Shown here: in pieces, positions 35,747-44,177 of the stretch
How positions within the stretch are numbered: position 1 is the stretch's first letter
How the letters are laid out: each line of letters begins with the position of its first letter
NCBI RefSeq assembly: GCF_017876495.1
Contig: NZ_JAGIOB010000001.1
Span: forward strand, 1,364,001 to 1,428,000
From: Microlunatus capsulatus
GTDB taxonomy: Bacteria; Actinomycetota; Actinomycetes; Propionibacteriales; Propionibacteriaceae
Direction of reading: 5' to 3'
DNA length: 64,000 bases
Made by a program: the position numbers and the translations under genes
Notes under the pieces: model-generated
The model's input: the letters and a program-made list of their open reading frames with translations, nothing else
What the model was told of the DNA's origin: nothing
Database searches by the model: none

Positions 35747-36650
35747 GGACCAGGTCGGCGGCGGCCACCGCGTCGTCGATGTGGCCCGCCTTCGTGGCGC
35801 CGATGATGGGCGCGGTGACGACCGGGTTGGCCAGCACCCAGGCGAGGGCGACCTGCGCGCGCGGCACGCCGCGCTCCTCGGCGATCGCGGCGACGGTCTC
35901 GGCGATGCCGCGGTCCTCCTCGCGGTAGAGCTTCTTGCCGAACTCGTCGGTCTCGCTGCGCGCGGTGCTCTCGTCCCACGGGCGGGTCAGCTTGCCCCGG
36001 GCGAGCGGGCTCCACGGGATCACCCCGACGCCGAGGTCGGCGCAGAGCGGCAGCATCTCGCGCTCCTCCTCGCGGTTGAGGAGGTTGTAGTGGTCCTGCA
36101 TCGAGACGAACGGCGTCAGGCCGTGGATCCGGGCGAGGTACTGCGCCTTCGAGAACTGCCACGCCCACATCGACGACGCGCCGAGGTAGCGGACCTTGCC
36201 CGAGCGGACGAGCTCGTGCAGCGTCTCGAGGGTCTCCAGGATCGGCGTCCGCGGGTCCCAGCGGTGGATCTGGTAGAGGTCGATGTAGTCGGTGCCGAGC
36301 CGGCGCAGGCTCTCGTCCACCTGCCACAGGATCGCCTTGCGCGACAGCCCGCCGCCGTTGGGGCCATCAGCCATCTGGCCGAAGACCTTCGTGGCCAGGA
36401 CCAGCTGCTCGCGCGGCAGCAGCTCGGCGAGGGCGCGGCCGACGATCTCCTCGCTGCTGCCCGCCGAGTAGCCGTTCGCGGTGTCGAAGAAGGTGATGCC
36501 GGCCTCGACGGCCTGGCGCAGCAGGGGCCGGCTCTCGTCCTCCGGCAGCGTCCAGCGGTGGTTCCCGCGCTCCGGCTCGCCGAAGCTCATGCAGCCCAGG
36601 CAGATCCTCGAGACCTGCAGGCCCGTCGTTCCGAGGTTCACGTAGTCCAT
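35682..36650 (-). CDS. Aldo/keto reductase
   Basis: This 322-aa TIM-barrel enzyme should reduce aldehydes or ketones with NADPH. The catalytic tetrad is visible: Asp56 in FFDTANGY, Tyr61, Lys88 in LATKVFG and His129 in YQIHRWD. The C-terminal cofactor segment ends APIIGATKAGHIDDAV. It resembles the YajO/AKR11-12-like group, whose substrates vary, so none is assigned. ATG 36650 follows TACGGT by 7 nt on the minus strand and appears leaderless. It diverges from maf across 78 bp and overlaps the AbiEi-like gene tail to tail. Confidence 0.92.
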   Translation of the reverse strand: MDYVNLGTTGLQVSRICLGCMSFGEPERGNHRWTLPEDESRPLLRQAVEAGITFFDTANGYSAGSSEEIVGRALAELLPREQLVLATKVFGQMADGPNGGGLSRKAILWQVDESLRRLGTDYIDLYQIHRWDPRTPILETLETLHELVRSGKVRYLGASSMWAWQFSKAQYLARIHGLTPFVSMQDHYNLLNREEEREMLPLCADLGVGVIPWSPLARGKLTRPWDESTARSETDEFGKKLYREEDRGIAETVAAIAEERGVPRAQVALAWVLANPVVTAPIIGATKAGHIDDAVAAADLVLTDEEKARLEEGYQPHAVAGF

Positions 36651-36657
36651 GGCCGTC

Positions 36658-36721
36658 ACCGTAGCCACCGCCCCTGCCGGGCGAAGCGGCCGGTCGGGGA
36701 CCCGCGTCCGCTGGCTACGCT
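36658..36721. promoter_or_regulatory. Divergent leaderless promoters of the aldo/keto reductase and maf
   Basis: TACGGT on the minus strand (36663-36658) lies 7 nt before the reductase ATG. TACGCT on the plus strand (36716-36721) lies 7 nt before the maf ATG. Confidence 0.5.
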
Positions 36722-36728
36722 GACGCCC

Positions 36729-37361
36729 ATGACGCCGCCCCGCCTGGTCCTGGCCTCGGCCTCCCCCGCCCGGCTGGCCACCCTCCGGGCCGCCGGCGTC
36801 GAGCCGGAGGTGGTGGTCTCCGGCGTCGACGAGGAGGTCGTCACCGCCGAGAGCGTCCCCGCCCTCGCGGGCCGGCTGGCGGTGCTCAAGGCCGAGGCGG
36901 TCGCGGCCACGCTGCCGCCGCCGAGGGGCAGCCGTCCGCTGCTCGTGCTGGGCTGCGACTCGGTCCTCGAGCTGGACGGCGAGCCCCACGGCAAGCCGGG
37001 CACCGCCGAGGAGGCCACCGCGCGCTGGCGGTCGATGCGCGGCCGCTCCGGCGTCCTGCACACCGGCCACCACCTCATCGCCCGCGGCGAGCCGGACCGC
37101 ACCCGCGGGGCCGTCGCCTCCACCCGGGTGCACTTCGCTGACGTCAGCGACGCCGAGATCGCCGCCTACGTCGCCACCGGCGAGCCGCTCCAGGTGGCCG
37201 GCGCCTTCACCGTCGACGGCCTGGGCGGCGCCTTCGTCACCGCCGTCGAGGGCGACCCGCACAACGTCGTCGGCCTCAGCCTGCCCCTGCTGCGCGAGCT
37301 GCTCCTCGACCTCGACGTGCAGTGGACCGACCTCTGGGCGAGCGGCGGCACCCCGCGGTGA
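36729..37361 (+). CDS. maf: Maf family nucleotide pyrophosphatase
   Basis: Maf proteins hydrolyse non-canonical or modified nucleoside triphosphates to monophosphates. The 210-aa protein has the N-terminal LASASPARLATLRAAGV signature (residues 7-23), GCDSVLELDGEPHGKPG near 78-94 and AGAFTVDGLGGAFVTAVEGDPHNVVGL near 160-186. The set of conserved residues fits the actinobacterial Maf next to accDE (Rv3282 in mycobacteria, from memory). Its stop overlaps the GTG start of the GH39 gene by 4 bp, so the two may be co-transcribed although their roles are unrelated. Confidence 0.93.
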   Translation: MTPPRLVLASASPARLATLRAAGVEPEVVVSGVDEEVVTAESVPALAGRLAVLKAEAVAATLPPPRGSRPLLVLGCDSVLELDGEPHGKPGTAEEATARWRSMRGRSGVLHTGHHLIARGEPDRTRGAVASTRVHFADVSDAEIAAYVATGEPLQVAGAFTVDGLGGAFVTAVEGDPHNVVGLSLPLLRELLLDLDVQWTDLWASGGTPR

Positions 37362-39127
37362 CCGCGGGCCCGCCGGCCGCCGGCGCGCACGACCCCGGCA
37401 CCGGCTCCGCCGGCGGGCACGACCCCGGCACCGGCTCCGCCGGTGACAGCCCGTTCCCCTCCGCCGCGCCCAGCGACCCCACCGCCCCGCACGTCACCGC
37501 GGCCGCCGTCACCGTGGACGCGCAGGACGACCGCGGCCCGCTGCGGCGGATCTGGGAGAGCATCGGCTACGACGAGATCAACTGGACCGCCACCCCGACG
37601 GGCCGCCGGCTGCTGCAGACGTTCGGGGACCTGACGGGCGGGCCCTACCTCGTCCGCCCGCACTACGTCTTCTGCTCGGGCACCGGGTTCGGCCTGCCGC
37701 ACTGGGGCAGCGGCAACGTCTACCACGAGGACGCCGACGGCCGACCGTCCTACGACTTCACGATCGTCGACGAGGTCTACGACGCGATCGTCGGCGCCGG
37801 CCACCACGTCCTCGTCGAGCTGGCCTTCACCCCGCGCGACCTGCTGCCCGACCGGGCGGCCGAGCTGGTGCTGCAGGACAGCCCCACCGTCTACAGCAGC
37901 TACGAGGCCGGCGCCTGGGCCTACCCGCCCCGCGACCTCGGCCGCTGGGGAGACCTCGTCGCCGCGCACGCGCAGCACTGCCTCGAGCGCTACGGCGCCG
38001 AGGAGGTGGACGGCTGGCTCTGGGAGCTGTGGAACGAGCCGGACATCTTCTACTGGCGCGGCACGCCCGAGGAGTTCCACGCCCTCTACGACGTCACGGC
38101 TGCCGCCGTCCGCCGGGTGCTGCCGCGCGCCCGGGTCGGCGGACCGGCGGTCACCGGCGGCGGCGTCGACTTCCTCCGCGGCTTCCTCGCCCACACCTCA
38201 GAGCGCGGTACGCCGGTGGACTTCGTCTCGTTCCACACCAAGGGCTCGGCCTTCACGCCCTGGCGGGTCTACGGCCCCACCGGCGGACCCGCCCCCGAGC
38301 AGCAGAGCCCCTCGGCCACCAAGATGCTGTTCGAGATCCGCCGGCTGCTGCGGGTGGTCGCCGAGTTCGAGGAGTACCGCGGGCTGCCCGCCGTCGTCGA
38401 CGAGTGCGACGCGGGGGTGCCGGCCCACCAGGGCGTCTACGACAACGCGAACTTCGGCTTCCAGAACACCGAGTACCACCCGGTGTTCCAGGTGAAGCTG
38501 ATGAAGAAGGTCCTCGACCTCGACGACACCGAGACGGTGCGGGTCGAGCAGGCCACCGCCTGGGCCTTCTACTTCGAGGGCGAGCGCTACTTCGAGGGCA
38601 CCCGGGCCTTCCTCACCGCCGGCCGGGTGGAGAAGCCGCTGCTCAACGCCTACCGGATGCTGGCGCTGCTGGGCTCCCGGCGGCTGGGCGCCCGCTCGTC
38701 GGCGGCGTGGCCGGTGACGGCGCTGGACGCCGTCGGCGGGGCCAGCATGCCGGAGGAGGTCGACGTGCTGGCCAGCCGCGACGACCACGGCACCGTCGCG
38801 GTCCTGGTCTGGCGGCACACCGACGACCAGTACCGGACCGCGGAGCACGCGACGCCCGTCCAGGTCGCCGTCACCGGCCTCGACGCCGCCCGGTACAGCC
38901 TCGAGCACCACCGGGTCGACGCGGAGCACAGCAACGCGCACAGCGTCTGGCGCGACCTCGGCTCGCCGCAGGACCCGACCCCGGAGCAGCTGGCCGCCCT
39001 GCACGCGCGGCAGGGCCTCGAGGCCCTGGCCCCGCCGCGGGACGTCACGCCCCAGGAGGGCACGGTCGCGCTGGTCGTGGACCTGCCGCTGCCGTCGGTC
39101 TCGTTGCTGGTCCTGCGGCCGCGCTGA
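37358..39127 (+). CDS. Glycoside hydrolase family 39 protein (beta-xylosidase-like)
   Basis: This 589-aa enzyme has a GH39 catalytic barrel. The acid/base Glu227 lies in LWNEPD and the nucleophile Glu349 in VVDECD; a C-terminal beta domain follows. TGFGLPHWGSGNVYHED near 105-121 is part of the substrate face. GH39 members act as beta-xylosidases or alpha-iduronidases; xylosidase is the likelier call in a soil actinobacterium. No signal peptide is seen, so it should be cytoplasmic. The first 45 residues are a Gly/Ala/Pro-rich extension with a duplicated HDPGTGSAG motif, so the real start may be further in. It shares a 4-bp overlap with maf. Confidence 0.8.
   Translation: MTAGPPAAGAHDPGTGSAGGHDPGTGSAGDSPFPSAAPSDPTAPHVTAAAVTVDAQDDRGPLRRIWESIGYDEINWTATPTGRRLLQTFGDLTGGPYLVRPHYVFCSGTGFGLPHWGSGNVYHEDADGRPSYDFTIVDEVYDAIVGAGHHVLVELAFTPRDLLPDRAAELVLQDSPTVYSSYEAGAWAYPPRDLGRWGDLVAAHAQHCLERYGAEEVDGWLWELWNEPDIFYWRGTPEEFHALYDVTAAAVRRVLPRARVGGPAVTGGGVDFLRGFLAHTSERGTPVDFVSFHTKGSAFTPWRVYGPTGGPAPEQQSPSATKMLFEIRRLLRVVAEFEEYRGLPAVVDECDAGVPAHQGVYDNANFGFQNTEYHPVFQVKLMKKVLDLDDTETVRVEQATAWAFYFEGERYFEGTRAFLTAGRVEKPLLNAYRMLALLGSRRLGARSSAAWPVTALDAVGGASMPEEVDVLASRDDHGTVAVLVWRHTDDQYRTAEHATPVQVAVTGLDAARYSLEHHRVDAEHSNAHSVWRDLGSPQDPTPEQLAALHARQGLEALAPPRDVTPQEGTVALVVDLPLPSVSLLVLRPR
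37388..37443. repeat. 30-bp direct duplication within the GH39 5' end
   Basis: A 26-bp identical segment starts at 37388 and again at 37418 (period 30 bp), encoding HDPGTGSAG twice in frame. It appears to be a recent slippage or duplication event. Confidence 0.75.
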
Positions 39128-39142
39128 CGCCGTGGCCCGGGG

Positions 39143-40375
39143 TCAGCCCGGCAGCCGCTCGGTCTCCAGGACGAAGCCGTGCCGCCGGAGCCGGTCGGGC
39201 AGGGTGCGGCCCAGCGCCGTCATCGGCGTGAGCACGCCGCTCGCCGCGGGCAGCTCGTCCAGGGCCAGGCTGAGCCCGGACTCCCCCAGCATCACCGCGG
39301 TGCCGCGGTACCCCGGGTCCAGGGGCGCGCTGACGACGGTCCGGTAGCGGGCGCCGCTGGTGGTGCCCGCGACGACCTCGACGCGGAACCGGCCCCCTGC
39401 GAGGGTGCGCTCCCCGGGACCGGTGCCCGGGGCGGGCAGCACCCGGTCCAGCACCGCGCGGCCCGGGGCGGTCCACAGCCCGGCGACCAGGGCGGCGGTG
39501 ACCCCGGCCAGCGCGGCGGCCGCCGCGACGGCCAGCGGGCCCCGCCCGGTGTCGACGACCTCGCGGTAGCGGAACTCCGGGCCGTAGGGGAAGCCGGCCA
39601 GGCTGTCGCTGCGCAGCACGACCTGCCGGTTGAACGAGCCCATGACGAACGGCGCCTGCCAGACGCCGGTGGTGGGGTCGCGGCTGACGGGGCGGTGCCG
39701 GCCCTGGACGGACCGCGCGCGTCGGCGCGGCTGGTCGACGAGGGCGTCGGCCCGGCCGACGAGCGCCCGGGCGTCGGGGTCGGCCCGCATCTCCAGCACC
39801 TGCTGGCGCAGCGAGTCGACGGTGCCGCCGCTGACCCCGCCGCGCGCCGAGCGGACGTGCAGCACCGTCTGCGTCAGCGTCCCCGCCCCGTCGGCGGCGG
39901 CGCGGGCCGCGGTGAGCCCGACGCCGAGGTCGGAGGGCACCGAGTCGAAGCCGCAGGCGTGCACGACGCGCGCCCCGGAGGCCCGCGCGGCGTCGTGGGC
40001 GACGTCGATGCTGCGTCGGACGAAGAGCGTCTCCCCGGTCAGGTCGGCGTAGGCGGTGCCGGCCTCGGCGCAGGCCCGCACGAGGGGCAGCCCGCGGTGC
40101 AGGTAGGGCCCGACGGTGCTCAGCACGACCCGCGTCGAGCGGGCGAGGTCGGCCACGGCGTCGGCGTCGGACACGTCGACGACCACCAGCGGCCAGTCGG
40201 CGGCCGAGCCGCCGAGCTCGTCGCGGACGGCGGCCAGCCGGTCCGCCGAGCGCCCGGCGAGGGCGACGCGCAGGCCGGGCGGGGCGTAGCGGGCGAGGTG
40301 CTGGGCGGTGAGCCGGCCGACGAAGCCGGTCGCGCCGAGCAGGACCAGCTGGTGCGGGCGGACGTCCGGGCTCAC
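39143..40375 (-). CDS. Saccharopine dehydrogenase-like / trans-acting enoyl reductase family protein
   Basis: The 410-aa protein begins with a Rossmann fold (LVLLGATGFVGRLTAQHLAR at residues 10-29), then VVLSTVGPYLHRG near 83-95, YADLTGE near 108 and HACGFDSVPSDLGV near 138-151. This is the pattern of actinobacterial proteins related to mycobacterial trans-acting enoyl reductase. The reaction is unknown here: lysine metabolism is unlikely and a lipid-related NADP reduction is possible. A hydrophobic segment near 280-300 may associate with membrane. Its GTG overlaps the chaB stop by 4 bp. Confidence 0.8.
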   Translation of the reverse strand: MSPDVRPHQLVLLGATGFVGRLTAQHLARYAPPGLRVALAGRSADRLAAVRDELGGSAADWPLVVVDVSDADAVADLARSTRVVLSTVGPYLHRGLPLVRACAEAGTAYADLTGETLFVRRSIDVAHDAARASGARVVHACGFDSVPSDLGVGLTAARAAADGAGTLTQTVLHVRSARGGVSGGTVDSLRQQVLEMRADPDARALVGRADALVDQPRRRARSVQGRHRPVSRDPTTGVWQAPFVMGSFNRQVVLRSDSLAGFPYGPEFRYREVVDTGRGPLAVAAAAALAGVTAALVAGLWTAPGRAVLDRVLPAPGTGPGERTLAGGRFRVEVVAGTTSGARYRTVVSAPLDPGYRGTAVMLGESGLSLALDELPAASGVLTPMTALGRTLPDRLRRHGFVLETERLPG

Positions 40376-40809
40376 GAGCCGGCCGCGTCCTTGCGCGCCC
40401 GCGCGCTCGCCCGGTCGTTGGCCTTCTGCAGCGCCGCCACCAGCTCGTCCTTGCTCATGGTGGAGCGGCCGCTGATCTCCAGCCGGGTGGCCAGCTCGTA
40501 GAGGTGCTTCTTCGACGCGTTGGCGTCGACGCCGCCCGCCGTCTCCCGTTCGGTGCTGCGGTCGCCCTCCGCCTGGGCGTCGGAGGGCCCGTTCTCGGCC
40601 TTCGGCTCCCAGTGGTCGCCCACCTTCTCGTGGGTGTGCTTGAGGGCGGCGAAGGCCACCTGGTTGGCGGCGCGCTCGTCGCCGTCGTAGCTCTCCAGCG
40701 CGGAGTCGTGGGTCTTGGCGTAGGTGGCCTGGGCCTTCGCGTCGGAGCGCTGCAGCGTGCTGGGCAGCTCGTCCTCGATCGGCTCACCGGACTTCGTGGT
40801 CTTGGGCAC
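40372..40809 (-). CDS. chaB: ChaB family protein with C-terminal Rho-N-like domain
   Basis: The 145-aa protein has a ChaB domain in its first 75 residues (ELPSTLQRSDAKAQATYAKT and AANQVAFAALKHTHEKVGDHW) and a C-terminal helical region (NASKKHLYELATRLEISGRS, TMSKDELVAALQKAND) like the Rho N-terminal or SAP fold. ChaB was named as a putative cation-transport regulator, but its function is unsettled. The Rho-N-like part suggests nucleic acid contact. GTG 40809 follows GAGGAGGA; the ATG at 40842 lacks a site. It is the first gene of a pair with the saccharopine dehydrogenase-like gene. Confidence 0.85.
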   Translation of the reverse strand: MPKTTKSGEPIEDELPSTLQRSDAKAQATYAKTHDSALESYDGDERAANQVAFAALKHTHEKVGDHWEPKAENGPSDAQAEGDRSTERETAGGVDANASKKHLYELATRLEISGRSTMSKDELVAALQKANDRASARARKDAAGS

Positions 40810-40870
40810 GGGATCCTCCTCGTCGACGGGGTGCCCACCCATCCTGCCGTGCGCCCCCGCAGGGGCGGGC

Positions 40871-41623
40871 TCAGCCCTCGACGGCCCGGCGCAGGCTGTG
40901 CTCCATCGTCACGTAGGTCAGCGCGAAGTGCGCCGTCGCGACCTCCTGGGCGCGCGCGGCGTCCCCCGCCACGACGGCCCCGATCAGCTCCTCGTGCTCG
41001 TGCAGCGCGCGGACGAAGAAGTCGGGCTCGTAGGGCTCGGCGCCGAAGCCGAGCGTCGCCGCCGTCGTCAGGTGCGCGCTGAGGGCGACCAGGTGCCGGT
41101 TCTGGGCCGCCGCGCCGACGAGGCCGTGCAACCGCCGGTCCAGGGCCCGGGCCACGGCCATGTCCTCCCCCGTCCGGCGGAACTCCTCGAGCGCGGCCTG
41201 CAGCTGCTCGACGTCGGCGGCGGTCCGGCGGCGGGCGGCGGCGTGGGCGATCATGCCCTCGACGAGGCAGCGGTAGTCGAACAGCTCGCGCAGCCGGGGC
41301 AGCTCGACCTCCAGCGTCCGGCGGGCCTCCTCCGGCGCCACCTCGTGCCAGGCCACCGCCGTGACGAAGGTGCCCCCGCCGCGGCCACGGCGGGACTCGA
41401 CCAGGCCCAGCTCGGTGACCCGCTGCAGCGCCTGGCGCACGGTCACCCGGCTGACGGCCAGCCGGGTGGCCAGCTCGCGCTCGGGCGGCAGCCGCTCGCC
41501 CGGGGAGTAGGTGCCGACCGCGATGGCGGTCACCAGGCGCTCGGCGACGCTGCCCGCCATGGTGGCCCGCGTGAGGCCGACGAGGCCGGGGTCGGGCCCC
41601 GGTCCCGGGGCGTCGGCGTCCAC
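40871..41623 (-). CDS. GntR family (FadR subfamily) transcriptional regulator
   Basis: This regulator of about 250 aa has a winged helix (YSPGERLPPERELATRLAVS and RVTVRQALQRVTELGLVE) and a FadR-type all-helical C-terminal domain with metal-ligand candidates in HRLVGAAAQNRH-like and ALHEHEELIGAV segments. I prefer GTG 41623, with GGAGGA 7 nt upstream and a TACCTT -10 box at 41649-41644 on the minus strand. GTG 41659 is possible but lies upstream of that box. It diverges from the peptidase-permease-amidase genes and probably controls them. The effector, likely a small carboxylate or amide, is unknown. Confidence 0.88.
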   Translation of the reverse strand: MDADAPGPGPDPGLVGLTRATMAGSVAERLVTAIAVGTYSPGERLPPERELATRLAVSRVTVRQALQRVTELGLVESRRGRGGGTFVTAVAWHEVAPEEARRTLEVELPRLRELFDYRCLVEGMIAHAAARRRTAADVEQLQAALEEFRRTGEDMAVARALDRRLHGLVGAAAQNRHLVALSAHLTTAATLGFGAEPYEPDFFVRALHEHEELIGAVVAGDAARAQEVATAHFALTYVTMEHSLRRAVEG

Positions 41624-41641
41624 CAGGTGGTCCTCCGGCTC

Positions 41642-41666
41642 TAAAGGTATTGTGACCACACCTTTG
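41642..41666. promoter_or_regulatory. Candidate operator of the FadR-type regulator
   Basis: TTGTGACCA at 41650-41658 fits the FadR-subfamily pattern TNGT-N-ACNA. It sits inside a wider inverted repeat, AAAGGT (41644-41649) with ACCTTT (41660-41665). The site overlaps the regulator's own -10 box and lies about 55 bp before the peptidase start. TTGACG and TTGACT follow on the plus strand as possible -35 boxes. Confidence 0.55.
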
Positions 41667-41716
41667 ACGTGTTTGACTGCGCGGCGAACGGGTGTCCGCT
41701 CCTCGGGAGGGCAGGG

Positions 41717-42631
41717 ATGAGCAGTCTAGGAGAGCCGCCGGTGACCACCGGCCACGTCGAGTTCGAGGGCCACCGGACCTGGTACCGGGTCACGGGCCGC
41801 CTCGACCCCGACGCCGAGCAGGCGCCGCTGGTGGTGCTGCACGGCGGTCCGGGCGCGGCGCACGACTACACCCTGCGGATCGCCGACCTCGCCCAGGACG
41901 GCCGGGCGGTCGTGCACTACGACCAGCTGGGCTGCGGCCGCAGCACCCACCTGCCCGACGCCGACCCGGGGTTCTGGACCGTCGACCTCTTCGTGCGCGA
42001 GCTCCGGGCCGTGGTGCAGGCCCTGGGCATCGGGTCGCGCTTCCACCTGCTGGGTCAGTCCTGGGGCGGGATGCTCGGGCCCGAGGTCGTGCTGGCCGAC
42101 GACGCCGGCATCGCCTCGCTGACCATCTGCGACAGCCCGGCCTCGATGCCGCTGTGGCTGGCCGCCGCGAACGGGCTCCGCGCCCAGCTGCCGGCGGAGG
42201 TGCAGCGCACCCTCACCGAGCACGAGGAGGCCGGCACGACCGACTCGGCGGAGTACCACGCCGCCGTCGACGTCTTCTACGCCCGGCACGTCTGCCGGGT
42301 GCAGCCGATGCCGCAGGAGGTCGTCGACAGCTTCGCCCAGATCGACGCCGAGCCGACCGTCTACCACACGATGAACGGGCCCAGCGAGTTCCACGTCATC
42401 GGCAGCCTCCAGGAGTGGAGCGTCGTCGACCGGCTGGGCGGGATCGGCGTCCCGACCCTCGTCGTCGCCGGCCGCTACGACGAGGCGACGCCCGAGGTGT
42501 GGGCGCCCTTCGTCGAGCGCATCCCCGACGTCCGCAGCCACGTCTTCGCCGAGTCCAGCCACATGCCCCACGTCGAGGAGCCCGAGGAGTTCCGCCGAGT
42601 CGTCGGCGCCTTCCTCCGCGACCACGACTGA
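41717..42631 (+). CDS. Proline iminopeptidase-type alpha/beta hydrolase
   Basis: This 304-aa serine hydrolase has the HGGPGAAHDY oxyanion motif near residues 45-54, the nucleophile elbow GQSWGG near 115-120, the acid Asp in VVAGRYDEATPEV and the catalytic His in SSHMPHVEEP. These match proline iminopeptidases and related amino-acid amidases of family S33. It should remove N-terminal residues or hydrolyse an amide in the cytoplasm. ATG 41717 has a GGAGG-like site; GTG 41741 behind AGGAG is an alternative. It leads a unit with the permease and amidase. Confidence 0.85.
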   Translation: MSSLGEPPVTTGHVEFEGHRTWYRVTGRLDPDAEQAPLVVLHGGPGAAHDYTLRIADLAQDGRAVVHYDQLGCGRSTHLPDADPGFWTVDLFVRELRAVVQALGIGSRFHLLGQSWGGMLGPEVVLADDAGIASLTICDSPASMPLWLAAANGLRAQLPAEVQRTLTEHEEAGTTDSAEYHAAVDVFYARHVCRVQPMPQEVVDSFAQIDAEPTVYHTMNGPSEFHVIGSLQEWSVVDRLGGIGVPTLVVAGRYDEATPEVWAPFVERIPDVRSHVFAESSHMPHVEEPEEFRRVVGAFLRDHD

Positions 42632-42737
42632 CGCGCTCCCGCGCGCCCGCCACCGCAGCACCCGGCCCCACCCGCACCGGCCGACCCGACGTCGAGCGAC
42701 CGGTGACCACCCTGCCCGCCCTCGAGAAGGACGTCCC

Positions 42738-44177
42738 ATGACCGCTCACCCCACCGACCAGGGGTCTCGTGACCTGGCCGAGTTCGGCTACCGCCAGGAG
42801 CTGAACCGCACGCTCTCCACCACCGACCTCATCGTCTACGGCCTCGTGTTCATGGTGCCGATCGCCCCGTGGGCGATCTTCGGCGTCGTCTACAACGAGG
42901 CCAAGGGCATGGTGCCGCTGGTCTACCTGATCGGGCTGGTGGCGATGATCTTCACCGCCCTGTCCTACGCCCAGATGTCCAAGGCGTTCCCGATCGCCGG
43001 CTCGGTCTACTCCTACGTCGGCCGCGGCCTGCACCCCGTGCTGGGCTTCTTCGCCGGCTGGACGATCCTGCTGGACTACCTGCTGGTCCCGACGCTGCTC
43101 TACGTCTTCGCCGCCGAGTCGATGGGCGGCATCTTCCCGGGCGTCCCCAAGCCGGTCTGGATCGTCGTGTTCCTGCTGGTCAACACCGCGATCAACTACG
43201 TCGGCATCTCCTTCACCGCGATCGTCAACCGGCTGTTCCTCGCGGCCGAGCTGGTCTTCGTCGTGATCTTCGTGATCATGGCCGTCGTCGCGATCTCCCG
43301 CGGCGTCGGCGGCGCCGAGTTCACCACCACCCCGCTGTTCAACGCCGAGCTCTTCACCCCCGGCCTGGCCGCGGCCGCGCTCTCGATCGCCGTCCTCAGC
43401 TTCCTCGGCTTCGACGGCATCGCCACCCTCAGCGAGGAGGCCAAGGGCGGCCGCCGCTCCGCCGGCATCGCCATGATCACCGGCCTGGTGCTCGTCGCGC
43501 TGTTCTTCGTCACCCAGACCTGGCTGGCCGCCATGCTCGTCCCCGGGGTCACCGAGTTCGGCGAGGACGAGGCGAACAACGCCTTCTTCTCCATCGTCGG
43601 CTCGATCAGCAGCAGCGGCTGGGAGGTCGCCTTCCTGGCGATGAACGCCCTGGCCGTCGGCATCGCCAACGCGGTCGCGGCGCAGAGCGCCACCTCGCGC
43701 CTGCTGTTCTCGATGAGCCGCGACGGCCGGCTGCCCCGCTTCCTGGCCCACATCAACCCGAAGACGAAGGCCCCGCAGCGCGCGATCCTCGTCGTCGGCG
43801 GCCTGACGCTGGTGCTCGGCCTGTTCTTCGTCGGCAAGATCGACGTCATCTCGGCGCTGGTCAACTTCGGGGCCCTGACGGCCTTCCTGCTGCTGCACGT
43901 CTCGGTCGTCGGCTACTACGCGGTCAAGCGGCGCAGCAGCAACGTCCTGCTGCACTGGGTGGTCCCCGTGCTGGGCTTCGCGATCATCGGCTTCGTGCTG
44001 TGGAACGCCGACCCGCTGGCCAAGATCGGCGGCGTCATCTGGCTCGGCATCGGCGCGCTCGTCCTGCTCTACTACGTCCGCAAGGGCACCGGCGTCCTCG
44101 CCGAGCACGCCGCCGACCCCTTCCGCGAGGCCGAGTCCGTCCCGGCCCGCGACGCCGAGGCGGGACCCGTCCGATGA
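42738..44177 (+). CDS. APC superfamily amino acid permease
   Basis: This 479-aa transporter has about twelve hydrophobic segments and APC landmarks: LSTTDLIVYGLVFMVPIAPW at the start of TM1, YAQMSKAFPIAGSVYSYVGR before TM3 and SFLGFDGIATLSEEAKGG near TM6. It resembles putrescine/amino acid importers (YeeF/PuuP-like), though substrate cannot be assigned. ATG 42738 follows GAAGGA. The amidase start overlaps its stop by 4 bp, so the imported compound or a metabolite of it may be what the amidase cleaves. Confidence 0.92.
   Translation: MTAHPTDQGSRDLAEFGYRQELNRTLSTTDLIVYGLVFMVPIAPWAIFGVVYNEAKGMVPLVYLIGLVAMIFTALSYAQMSKAFPIAGSVYSYVGRGLHPVLGFFAGWTILLDYLLVPTLLYVFAAESMGGIFPGVPKPVWIVVFLLVNTAINYVGISFTAIVNRLFLAAELVFVVIFVIMAVVAISRGVGGAEFTTTPLFNAELFTPGLAAAALSIAVLSFLGFDGIATLSEEAKGGRRSAGIAMITGLVLVALFFVTQTWLAAMLVPGVTEFGEDEANNAFFSIVGSISSSGWEVAFLAMNALAVGIANAVAAQSATSRLLFSMSRDGRLPRFLAHINPKTKAPQRAILVVGGLTLVLGLFFVGKIDVISALVNFGALTAFLLLHVSVVGYYAVKRRSSNVLLHWVVPVLGFAIIGFVLWNADPLAKIGGVIWLGIGALVLLYYVRKGTGVLAEHAADPFREAESVPARDAEAGPVR

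Noticed and set aside
41624-41659. GTG 41659 as the start of the FadR-type regulator
   Set aside because: It lies upstream of a good -10 box (TACCTT) and has no ribosome binding site, while GTG 41623 has GGAGGA at normal spacing. It cannot be fully excluded.
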